This document shows positions 52,992-61,908 of a stretch of 64,000 bases of DNA, piece by piece; within the stretch, counting starts at the first letter, position 1, and each line of letters begins with the position of its first letter. The notes below the pieces were generated by a model, which was given only the letters and a program-made list of their open reading frames with translations, was not told the origin of the DNA and made no database searches. This DNA is from Flaveria trinervia (taxonomy: Eukaryota; Streptophyta; Magnoliopsida; Asterales; Asteraceae). The DNA lies in NCBI GenBank assembly GCA_025506515.1, contig CM046442.1:110599706-110663705 (forward strand), given 5' to 3'. Both the position numbers and the translations under genes were made by a program.

Positions 52992-53458
52992 TGCCAAGTC
53001 AATAGTTCAGATTCATTGAGCTTGGATCGTAGGATTCATCTCGTTTAGATCTAGAAATTAAAATTAAGATGGGTGGACGTGTGTGAATAAAAGAACAAAG
53101 AGATGGAGAATAATAATGTTATGATTTCAATGATGTTGATAAACAAATTACAATGAGAATCATAGGTAGCTGGTGAAATTAAACCCACCCAAACGAGAGG
53201 ATTTCTCCTTGGGTGGTGACTTACACCATGAGAAACACACACAAAAGAGCTACCTTTGCAAAAATGCACTAGTGGGTCTATTTATAATAATATTACATCA
53301 TTACCTAATTTTGAATTTTCTTGTTATCTTGATGTTGACTTTGTCTTGTATTTGTTTTATCTGATAATCAATTTGGTCTCTGAACTTGTATAATGAGATC
53401 TTTAGTCGGTCGTGTTTATCATTTGGTAAGCTTTAGTTTGTTACATTGTTGAACCCGA
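52992..53458 (-). repeat. LTR of element G, higher-coordinate copy (5' LTR)
   Basis: 467 bp, from TGCCAAGTCAATAG to TGTTGAACCCGA on the plus strand, followed by C/E-type LTR text (GAGGCCTATAGCGGAGTGTC). Confidence 0.85.
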
Positions 53459-53552
53459 ACTCAGAGGCCTATAGCGGAGTGTCATAAAGACCATACTTAT
53501 GTCCACTGGTTAATAGTAGTGTCATCCGAAGGCTACTTGGCTTCGAAAGAAC
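53459..53552 (-). repeat. 3' LTR of element E, distal piece
   Basis: 94 bp of C-type LTR (minus strand; compare GGTCTGCAGCGGAGTGT in C). Element F interrupts it at TSD AGAAC (53548-53552), and it resumes at 61622. The remaining R/U5 half of the LTR is missing at the G boundary. Confidence 0.8.
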
Positions 53553-54492
53553 TGATGGGTTTGATAGAACACTAGAAAACAAGTTTAACCTTTTAAACTT
53601 TCTGAAAAACGCAGCGGAATAACAACTTTTTAACATGTTAATAAGCTGAAAAATATGTTCTTATGGTGACATATATATGTTTAAAACAAACCCAAAAACA
53701 AAGGATCATAATATGTGAACAAGCAAGCTATGTATAAGCAACAAGCAACACAATATGACAACCACAAAAGGGCTTCCAAGATACCTTCTCCAACAGCTGA
53801 AAAATCGACAGAAAAGGAGGTGTATGATGCTGAAAATTGACCAAGACTTCAAGATTAGAGGTCCTCAAGCTTGTATACCCCAAGCCCTTGAAGTAAAACA
53901 CCACTCTTTCTAGGGAGAGCACACCAAAAACCACTCAAAAACCCCAAAACTGCTGCTGCTATGGCAAGAGCAAAATGGAGAGAGAGAGAAGAGTTTTTTT
54001 TGTTGCATGTGTTAAGAAAGGTTGAATGAAGAGTGCAAGGCTAGTTAATGTGTTTGTATTTTTCAAAACAAGTGAGCCAACCACATTAAAAGGGGGAGGT
54101 GGCCCGAAATTTCAAAAGAAATAGTCTTCCCCCTTCTTTTTTTATCACACATTATATTGTTAACTAGTCTTCTTACTAGATATATACAACTAACCTTTTA
54201 ATTGTATAATCTATACACTCCCATAATTAATTTATAATGTTATCTAACTAATTTAAATAACATTACAAATAATATTATTGAACAAAATATCCTAATAAAT
54301 TGTACCATCCCATATGCGACTTGTTTAGAAAACCCATTTTCTAAATTGGTGTAAATATTTAATTGCATGATCATATCATTAATTAAATATTAATTGGTGT
54401 TTGCTAGGCTTGTTATTGGTATAACCCGACTTGGATCATAACGTACTAACCACATCAATCTTCTAAGTGTCTTGGGCACACAGAATCCTACA
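53553..54492 (-). repeat. 3' LTR of element F
   Basis: 940 bp. It holds about 30 bp (AACCACATTAAAAGGGGGAGG region, 54070-54100) absent from the other copy. TG...CA termini on the minus strand. Confidence 0.93.
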
Positions 54493-55261
54493 ATCTCCCA
54501 CTTGCCCAAGATTCATAGAAGATTGATGCAAGCAGTAAATATCGCCTAACAACGGTTTACTACCCTTAATACGCATGACTTTTAGCCATTCAATAACATC
54601 ATCCCTTTCAAGTACCTTACTTGAAATGATTTAGGTGAATCAATCATTTATCCTTTTGTTACACATGTCATGTTAAATCCAAGGACATAGAATGATCATT
54701 CCTTGTTGATTTAACTTAATCAAGCCTTAGACATCTAACTCTCAATGAATAAGAGGAATAAATTCCTTCTTGATTACATACGTTTCTCACAACACCTCGT
54801 GTTATACCTGAACATATCCTTATGTACTGTCCACTATTTTAGGACAGTGAAGAATTAGCTCAAGGTATGGCACTTGGTGAATATCAAAACCCAATATGTA
54901 TCTCAGGTCGGGGGATACCAAATGATATTCGCCTTTACTCAAATTTACTTATGATCAATCAATAAGATTCCATGTAGTAAAATTTGAGATGCGGGTTGGT
55001 CCAATATTTGTATCCTACAAATATCTATGAACCTTGGTAGCAACCCATTGCTCTATATTCATCCTTATGAATATCAACCAATCCAAGTTCATAATAGTCT
55101 TATCCTTAATACTTGTTCCCACAAGTCTGAACGACTACGGACATTTAGAGTAAACTATTTACTCATGGATTAAACATGCTAAATTGGAACATTAATTGAA
55201 ACATTATAACCAAATAATTTTATTCAAATATTAAGGAGTTCCATATATCCAAATACAAAAT
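54493..55261 (-). other. PPT and 3' untranslated region of element F
   Basis: PPT on the minus strand is CAAGTGGGAGAT (54493-54505). The rest is non-coding with no obvious repeats. Confidence 0.75.
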
Positions 55262-56050
55262 TTACAGATCAAATCCAATCACTAGAATATCGAAGTCCCA
55301 TGGCACAAGTATGACCTTCATGCTTTGCCTTTTCAAGGAGCTTCGTGAGAGGATCCGCAATGTTTTGATCCGTGTGAACTTTGCGAATACATATCTTTCC
55401 TTTTTCAACTTCATCTTGTATCTAGTTGAATCTCCGCTCAATGTGCCTAGTCTTTTGATGAGCATGGGGTTCCTTGATTTGAGCAATCGCACCCTCGTTA
55501 TCACAAAAGATCTCTAGGGGGTCCTGAATGGAAGGGACAACCCCTAGATCGGCAATGAATTTCTTCAACCATGCAGCTTCTTGAGCTGCCAATGAGGCGG
55601 TGACGTATTCTGATTCTGTAGTTGATAGAGCCACCACATCCTGCTTGGAGCTCTTCCAGGAGACGGCTCCTCCATTCAGAATGAAAATGTATCCCGATTG
55701 TGACCGCGAATCGTCACGATCGGTTTGGAAACTCGCATCCGTGTAACCTTTTACAACGAGTTCCTCATCACCAGATCCATAGATTAAGAACATATCTCTT
55801 GTCCTCCTTAGGTACTTAAGTATGTTCTTAACAGCCATCCAATGACTATTTCCAGGATTTTGCTGGTAATGGCTTGTCATGCTTAAGGCGCATGACACAT
55901 CCGGTCTAGTGCATATCATCGCATACACGATGGATCCAATAGCTGATGCATATGGGATTGCCTTCATTTTATCTTGCTCATCCTTTGAGCTTGGACATTG
56001 AGTCATACTCAATATCGTTCCCCTTTGAAGGGTACGGTACCTTTCTTAGA
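55262..56050 (-). pseudogene. RNase H of element F
   Basis: From 56012: MSMTQCPSSKDEQDKMKAIP, YASAIGSIVYAMICTRPDVS, LKYLRRTRDMFLIYG, the RNase H start VKGYTDASFQTDRDDSRSQS, GGAVSWKSSKQDVVALSTTE, SEYVTASLAAQEAAWLKKFI and DNEGAIAQIKEPHAHQKTRH. The catalytic Asp and Glu positions are present. A TAG follows ERRFN, then the tail (VHTDQNIADPLTKLLEKAKH) continues to about 55265. A single stop is the only clear lesion here. Confidence 0.9.
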
Positions 56051-57200
56051 GTTCTCCATCTTGAACCTTTTCAAGATTTTATCAATATACGCACTTGATT
56101 TAAACCAATCAACCGCCTTGATCTATCCCTATAGATCTTTATTCCCAGAATATAGGTGGCTTCACCAAGATCCTTAATGGAAAAACAACTTCCAAGCCAG
56201 GTTTTTACACCTTCCAAGGTTGGAATGTCATTTCCAAGTAGTACTATGTCATCAACATACAATACTAGGAAGTTACTGTGCTCCTACTAGCCTTCTTATA
56301 CACACAAGCCTCGTCAGCGTTTTTGATGAAGCCAAATTTCTTTACTTCCTCATCAAAACTGTGATTCCAGCTTCTCGATGCTTGTTTCAATCCATAGATT
56401 GATTTCTTTAACTTGCATACTTTATTAGGATGTTTTGGATCGACAAAACCTTCAGGCTGAAGCATATAGACATTCCTTAAGATATCCATTTAGGAAAGCG
56501 GTTTTGACATCCATTTGCAAATCTCATAATCATAATGAGCGCTATGGCAAACAGTATCCTTATAGACTTTAGCATCGCAACAGGTGAGAGGTTTCATCAT
56601 AATCAACCCCTTGAGTTTGAGTGAAACCCTTTGCTACAAGTCTAGCTTTATAAGTATCCAAGTTTCCATGCATATCGGTTTTCTTCTTGAAAACCCACTT
56701 ACTTCCAACTATCTTGGAATTAAGAGGTGGTACAACAAGTTCCCAAACTTGATTGTCATACATGGATTGCATCTCAACGTTCATGGCTTCAAGCCATTTG
56801 TCACAATCCGAATTGGACATTGCATTATGGTATGTGGTTGGTTCATCTGAATCTACCACATAACATCCATCCATGAAAGATCCGTATCTTTCAGGTGGAT
56901 TACTAGTTCTACCACTTCTGCGAACGTCCTGTGTTATTGATCAAGCACTTGATCTTCCTCAACATCCTCATGTTGAGTGCTAGTTTCAACCAAACGTGCA
57001 TCGTTGTGATTCTTGATCTTCCTCAAGATCCACTGTTCTACTACTAGCTCCTTCCATAAGGAACTTTGCTTCTAAGAACTCACCCTTTCTGGCAACAACA
57101 CTTTTGTTCCAGTGGATCATAGAAATAATATCCCATAGAATCTCTAGGATATCCAACAAAGATACACTTGGGATTGGACTTCTAATTTGTTTGGGGTGGG
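56050..57200 (-). pseudogene. reverse transcriptase of element F
   Basis: Segments: WLEAMNVEMQSMYDNQVWEL, GSKWVFKKKTDMHGN and KARLVAKGFTQTQGVDYDET (56874-56569); a short broken stretch with the first catalytic Asp region near 56500; VYMLQPEGFVDPKHPNKVCK, SIYGLKQASRSWNHSFDEEV (56489-56265); MYVDDIVLLGNDIPTLEG and LGEATYILGIKIYRDRSRRL (56262-56071). YVDD is intact. Small frameshifts near 56600 and 56263 break it. 56875-57200 holds the integrase-RT linker. Confidence 0.88.
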
Positions 57201-57216
57201 AGTCTTAACATAAGCC

Positions 57217-57982
57217 TCACAACCCCAGACCCTTAAGTATGATAGGATGGAACTCTTTCATGCCATATCTCAAAAGGTGTCCTTTCCACCTTTTTGGTTG
57301 GGGCATATTTAGAATATGGGTTGCGGAGAGCAAAGCGAAACCCCAAAATGATAGAGGTAATGTGCTTCTAGCCATCATAGATCGAATCATATCCAATAAG
57401 GTTCGATTCCTCCTCTCAGACACACCATTATGTTGTGGTGTTCTAGGTGGAGTAAGTTGTGAGACAATCCCACAACTCCTAAGATGATCTTGAAAAGCAA
57501 CACTTAGGTATTCACCTCCTCTATCGGTGCGGAGAACTTTAATCGACTTGTTGAGTTGATTTTCTACTTCATTCTTGAAGATTTTGAACATTTCAAAAGC
57601 TTCATCTTTGTGCCTTAATAAGTACACATACCCATAGCGACTATAATCGTCGGTAAAGGTAATGAAGTATCTTTCACCATTCCTAGTCATTGGTTTAAAA
57701 GGACCACATACATCCGAATGTATGATTCCTAGTAATCTTTTGCCCTTTCGTTAGTTCCACTAAAGGGTGCCTTAGTCATTTTTCCTTGTAAACAAGATTC
57801 ACATACATCAATGAATCACATTCATTTGTTTTTAAAAGACCATTCTTTTGAAGTGTTTGTATACACTTCTTGTTTATATGACCAAGATGACAATGCCAAA
57901 GATAGGTATCACTCAAATCCAACTTGAGTTTCTTGGTGTTAGTATGGTACAATGAACTATTTAAAGCATTTTCATGAACCAA
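57217..57982 (-). pseudogene. pre-integrase and integrase of element F
   Basis: Pre-integrase (57982-57776): LSDTYLWHCHLGHINKKCIQ, the H..H part of the HHCC zinc finger, then CDSL. Integrase core (57690-57217): MTRNGERYFITFTDDYSRYG, VLRTDRGGEYLSVAFQDH, PQHNGVSERRNRTLLDMIRS and LPLSFWGFALLSATHILN. The D of TDRGGEY and the E of SERRNR are visible. The first catalytic Asp lies in a broken stretch near 57700-57770. The last part is frame-shifted. Confidence 0.87.
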
Positions 57983-58398
57983 TTCATAATACCATTAATG
58001 GGAATTTCTTTAAAATAGGACATATCATTTAAAGAAACATGAATATCATTTTCAACAAAAGATAATACATAGTCATAATGTCTTAATTGGGATACAAAAA
58101 TAATGTTCCTAGTCAAACTAGGAGCATACAAAATATTCTTCAAAATAACATCCAAGCCACTTGGAAGTTTAGATGTAGTCCCCACGAGCTTCAACTTGGA
58201 CTCTGGTTCCATTGCCCATGAAAGGCTAACATCCCCTTGATTGAAGTCCCTACTTCTTTTGAACCCCTGCAACAAATTGCAAATATGAGTTCCACATCCG
58301 GTATCTAATACCCATGTGTTTGAAGATGTAACATTAAGATCAATATCAATCATGTATATTGTACCTGAGGTCTGCCCGGCATCCCTCTTGGATTTCAA
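57961..58398 (-). CDS. protease domain of element F (DTG)
   Basis: The open frame reads TIYMIDIDLNVTSSNTWVLD, then TGCGTHICNLLQGFKRSR. The aspartic protease triad D-T-G is intact (residues about 32-34). LKLVGTTSKLPSGLDVILKN, ILYAPSLTRNIIFVSQLRHY and YDYVLSFVENDIHV follow, a normal pre-integrase lead-in. The frame is continuous upstream with the zinc knuckle (about 58400-58460), which is out of frame with gag. Confidence 0.83.
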   Translation of the reverse strand: MKSKRDAGQTSGTIYMIDIDLNVTSSNTWVLDTGCGTHICNLLQGFKRSRDFNQGDVSLSWAMEPESKLKLVGTTSKLPSGLDVILKNILYAPSLTRNIIFVSQLRHYDYVLSFVENDIHVSLNDMSYFKEIPINGIMNWFMKML

Positions 58399-59256
58399 CT
58401 CTTGGAGATGGACAGGACAATTTCTTTCCCAATGTCCAATCTCCCCACACTTGAAGCATGGTCATTGGTAGCAACCTTTTGCTTCTTCTCTTGTGGTTTG
58501 GGTGGCACCCTTGCCACCCCTTTCCCTTTCCCTTTCCCTACGGGTCCCTTACCCTTGGCAACCTTTGCCTTGGGTGCGAGATGAGGTTTTTTCTTGTTCC
58601 CACCTTCATTGATGGTGAGAACGGGTAAAACCCTTTTACCCATGGCCGCCTCGGCCGTTTTCAGCATTGAGTGAAGCTCACCAATGCTTTTGTCCCAAGC
58701 ATTCATGTTGTAGTTCAACACGAATGTCTCGAACTTCTTGGTAAGGCCATTAAGGATCAAATCCGTGGCCAATTCCTTCGAGACAGGACAATTAAGCCTC
58801 TCGAGGCGGTCAATAACTTTTCATCTTAAGTACATAAGATGAAACAGATTGGTTGTCGTCCATACGACATGCGTGGAGTGCTCGAACCGTTTCGAAGCGC
58901 TCAACCCTTGCTTGCGTTTGGAACGTTTCTTTTAGCTGGGTTATCATGTCGTAAGCTCCGTGATGTTCATACTCCTTTTGGAGATCCGGAGTCATGCTCG
59001 CTAGCATGAGACAGGACACTTGGACAGAGTCCTTAGTGTACTTGAGCCAATCGTTGTAGGCCTCCTCATCATCCTCAGTAGGTTGATCGGGGATAGGGTC
59101 GTCTAAAACATATGATCTCTCTTGCTTGAGAACGATTCTCAAGTTTCGATACCAATCAATAAAGTTGTTATGATTTAGATGTTCCTTTTGGAGGATCGCT
59201 CGTAATGATTGGTTGGACGCGGATGAGTTATCGTGATTTTCATTGTTGGTGGCCAT
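58395..59256 (-). pseudogene. gag of element F
   Basis: ATG at 59256: MATNNENHDNSSASNQSLRA, then LNHNNFIDWYRNLRIVLKQE, LMLASMTPDLQKEYEHHGAY, QARVERFETVRALHACRMDD and SVSSYVLKMKSY. A stop/frameshift near 58805 leads to MATDLILNGLTKKFETFVLN, LHSMLKTAEAAMGKR and a Lys/Gly-rich basic stretch (PVGKGKGKGVAR). A CFKCGEIGHWERNC knuckle at about 58415-58460 lies one frame off this ORF. Full gag length is about right for copia. Confidence 0.88.
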
Positions 59257-60689
59257 CTACAAAATTTAACAAAGATCTATTTTAGTATTTTCGATATTGT
59301 TATTATTAATAATTAATGCCTTTTAAGGTCATTTTTATATTAAAGTCTAGAACCCAACATTACATTTAAATTGTGGTTAGGTGACCTTTATCCCACGATT
59401 TAAATTAATAAGGTGGTCAACGTTTGACGATTGCAACCATTTGCAACTTCTAGAAATATGGGATCGACTTGAAACATCATATGTAAAGTCGGCATGTTAA
59501 TCCCATCAACACCATTTGAAAACCACACCGTAGGTGATCCATTTGACATGGTTTGCAAATCAAGATACCCTACTTACACCTACGTGTGAGTTTGCCAAAA
59601 TAAGTGGTTAGGTGACCTTTATCCCACAAATAAGGCATTCTCACCTCAAATCGCAAGTTCCCTCAAAATGGTTAGGTGACATTTATCCCACTAAGAGTTC
59701 CCAAGTGACTCAAGTGTTGTGTAAAAGGATGGTGTTGATCTTGTTTAAAATTTTAGAGATTTCATAATACAAGTTTTAGAAAACTCTATGTACTTGTATT
59801 TGCATGCTTTCAAATACAAGGTACCCTATGGTCCTATGATTAAAACCAATTTTTAATCTTTAAAATCATTAAATCAATTTAATAACCTTTTATTACTTTT
59901 AATGACTAAGAACCATCAATTTTCAGCTTGTTAAGTTTGTTAATAAGTTTGTAATCCATGTCAAAATTTCAACCATACAATCAAATAACAAACATTCAAA
60001 CAAGCATAAACATACAAACATAAGTGCATAACCATAGCCACTAAGTTGACAACACTTGTTTGCCATCACAAGTGTCATCATAAGGTCTTTCCTAAGGGTT
60101 GAAATCAACACAAAATTGAAGTCATCATAGACCCCCACTTGAACTTGCATCCATATGCTTCAAGTTCTATGTCTTTGATGTCCATCTTTGGGTCTTGATC
60201 TTGTGCATCTTCTTTTTACAAAATTGTATCCTAATACATTTTTTCTAATAAAAGAAATGCACCTAATCTATTATTACATAACCAAATGAACAATAATTAC
60301 AACCCAAATAATAAACATAAAATTACAACCCAATTGAGTGAATAAAAACCAACCATTCCAATCATCCAAATCAAGAGGCTAAAGGCTAGGTTATGCACAC
60401 TAACATCCAATGATCATATCATCCAAACATATAATGAAACCCCACTTAAAACCACCAATTTCAGCCAACATAAACTGAAATTTTGGGTTTTAAACATTGT
60501 CCAAACAATCAACATTTCATAATATATATCTTTCAAGGTCTAATCACTAGCATGTGTTATATGACCTTGAAAGTTTGGGGAATCATTCATACAAAATAAA
60601 TAGCAGCCCAAAATCAGCCTATAATAAGGTGAATAATAATCCTTTAAAACCGATTTTAAAGAACAAGAACAAGCAAGTTATCCACATAA
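59257..60689 (-). other. 5' leader of element F with three 22-bp repeats
   Basis: Non-coding, about 1.4 kb. GGTTAGGTGACCTTTATCCC and two more bases (AC) occur at 59374-59395, 59606-59627 and, with one change, 59670-59691. The rest is AT-rich. Confidence 0.75.
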
Positions 60690-60706
60690 CCGGCTGTTGA
60701 TGCCAT
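60690..60706 (-). other. primer-binding site region of element F (atypical)
   Basis: Minus-strand ATGGCATCAACAGCCGG directly follows the 5' LTR. It is only partly like the initiator-Met complement (TGGTATCAGAGC), so the primer tRNA is uncertain. Confidence 0.5.
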
Positions 60707-61616
60707 TGATGGGTTTGATAGAACACAAGAAAACAAGTTTAACCTTTTAAACTTTCTGAATAACACAGCGGAATAACAACTTTATAACATGTTAATAAGC
60801 TGAAAAATATGTTCTTATGGTGACATATATATGTTTAAAACAAACCTAAAACAAAGGATCATAATATGTGAACAAGCAAGCTATGTATAAGCAACAAGCA
60901 ACACAATATGACAACCACAAAAGGGCTGCCAAGATACCTTCTCCAACAGCTGAAAAATCGACAGAAAAGGAGGTGTATGATGCTGAAAATTGACCAAGAC
61001 TTCAAGATTAGAGGTCCTCAAGCTTGTATACCCCAAGACCTTGAAGTAAAACACCACTCTTGCTAGGGAGAGCACACCAAAAACCACTCAAAAACCCCAA
61101 AACTGCTGCTGCTATGCCGAGAGCAAAACGGAGAGAGAGAGAGGAGTTTTTTTTTGTTGCATGTGTTAAGAAAGGTTGAATGAAGAGTGCAAGGCTAGTT
61201 AATGTGTTTGTATTTTTCAAAACGGCCGAAACTTTCAAAAGAAATAGTCTTCCCCCTTCTTTTTTTTTATCACACATTATATTGTTAACTAGTCTTCTTA
61301 CTAGATATATACAACTAACCTTTTAATTGTATAATCTATACACTCCCATAATTATTTATAATGTTATCTAACTAATTTAAATAACATTACAAATAATATT
61401 ATTGAACAAAATATCCTAATAAATTGTACCATCCCATATGCAACTTGTTTAGAAAACCCATTTTCTAAATTGGTGTAAATATTAATTGCATGATCATATC
61501 ATCAATTAAATATTAATTGGTGTTTGCTAGGCTTGTTATTGGGTATAACCCGACTTGGATCATAACGTACTAACCACATCAATTTTCTAAATGTCTTGGG
61601 CACACAGAATCCTACA
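60707..61616 (-). repeat. 5' LTR of element F
   Basis: 910 bp, matching 53553-54492 closely. AGAAC follows at 61617-61621. Confidence 0.93.
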
Positions 61617-61621
61617 AGAAC

Positions 61622-61908
61622 AGTCTTTCTAAGGTCAATTATACTTTGTAAGAGACTTAATTCTTCCAAGACTAGGGGACTTCAAGTTTGGAAGTCATCA
61701 ACTTGAAATCTTCTATGTCTTGAACTTTGGATGAGAAGACTTTATCTTGGAAGTTGGAGCTTCTCTTCGGAAGTTGTTCTTGAACTTTTCTTCGAAAGAA
61801 CTCCATTTGTCTTTGGAAGTTCCACACTTAGCTTTGAAAGTCCTTTATAAGCACCAAAAATTCTCTAAGTGTTTGGTTTTGGTTGCACCAGCCTTTCTTG
61901 ATCCAATA
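61622..61908 (-). repeat. 3' LTR of element E, proximal piece
   Basis: Continues 53459-53552 across element F. On the minus strand it starts TATTGGATCAAGAAAGGCTG (from 61908). Dense CTTCCGAAG-type motifs. Confidence 0.85.

Larger units (their letters stand above)
51123..53458 (-). mobile_element. Element G: short non-autonomous copia derivative, no matching TSD
   Basis: Two 467-bp LTRs (51123-51589 and 52992-53458), a minus-strand PBS (52977-52988), a PPT and only 1.4 kb inside. The inside has a 21-bp repeat array and a reading frame whose end resembles a copia RNase H tail (HETKKKSIEINFGHF compared with the usual HERTKHIEIDCHF), so it looks like a deletion derivative. Flanks are TCGTT (left) and ACTCA (right), in H's env-like gene and in the middle of E's LTR, so the two sides do not belong to one insertion site. 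Confidence 0.8.
53553..61616 (-). mobile_element. Element F: 8.1-kb Ty1/copia, both LTRs, TSD AGAAC
   Basis: LTRs 53553-54492 and 60707-61616 (minus TGTAGGATTCTG...AACCCATCA), PPT at 54493-54505, a PBS beside the upper LTR, gag at 59256 and pol down to 55262. AGAAC occurs at 53548-53552 and 61617-61621. It has no env-like gene and no TTCC or CGACT motif clusters, so it is not one of the two Sirevirus groups. LTR copies are very similar except for an indel of about 30 bp near 54085/61224, so it is a relatively recent insertion. Confidence 0.93.

Noticed and set aside
55311..55517. Plus-strand ORFs within element F
   Set aside because: Antisense shadows of well-supported minus-strand pol domains.
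60881..61277. Minus-strand ORFs within F's LTRs (same peptide at 53728-53934)
   Set aside because: They are identical only because the LTRs are duplicates; they have no domain and lie in the U3/R/U5 sequence.
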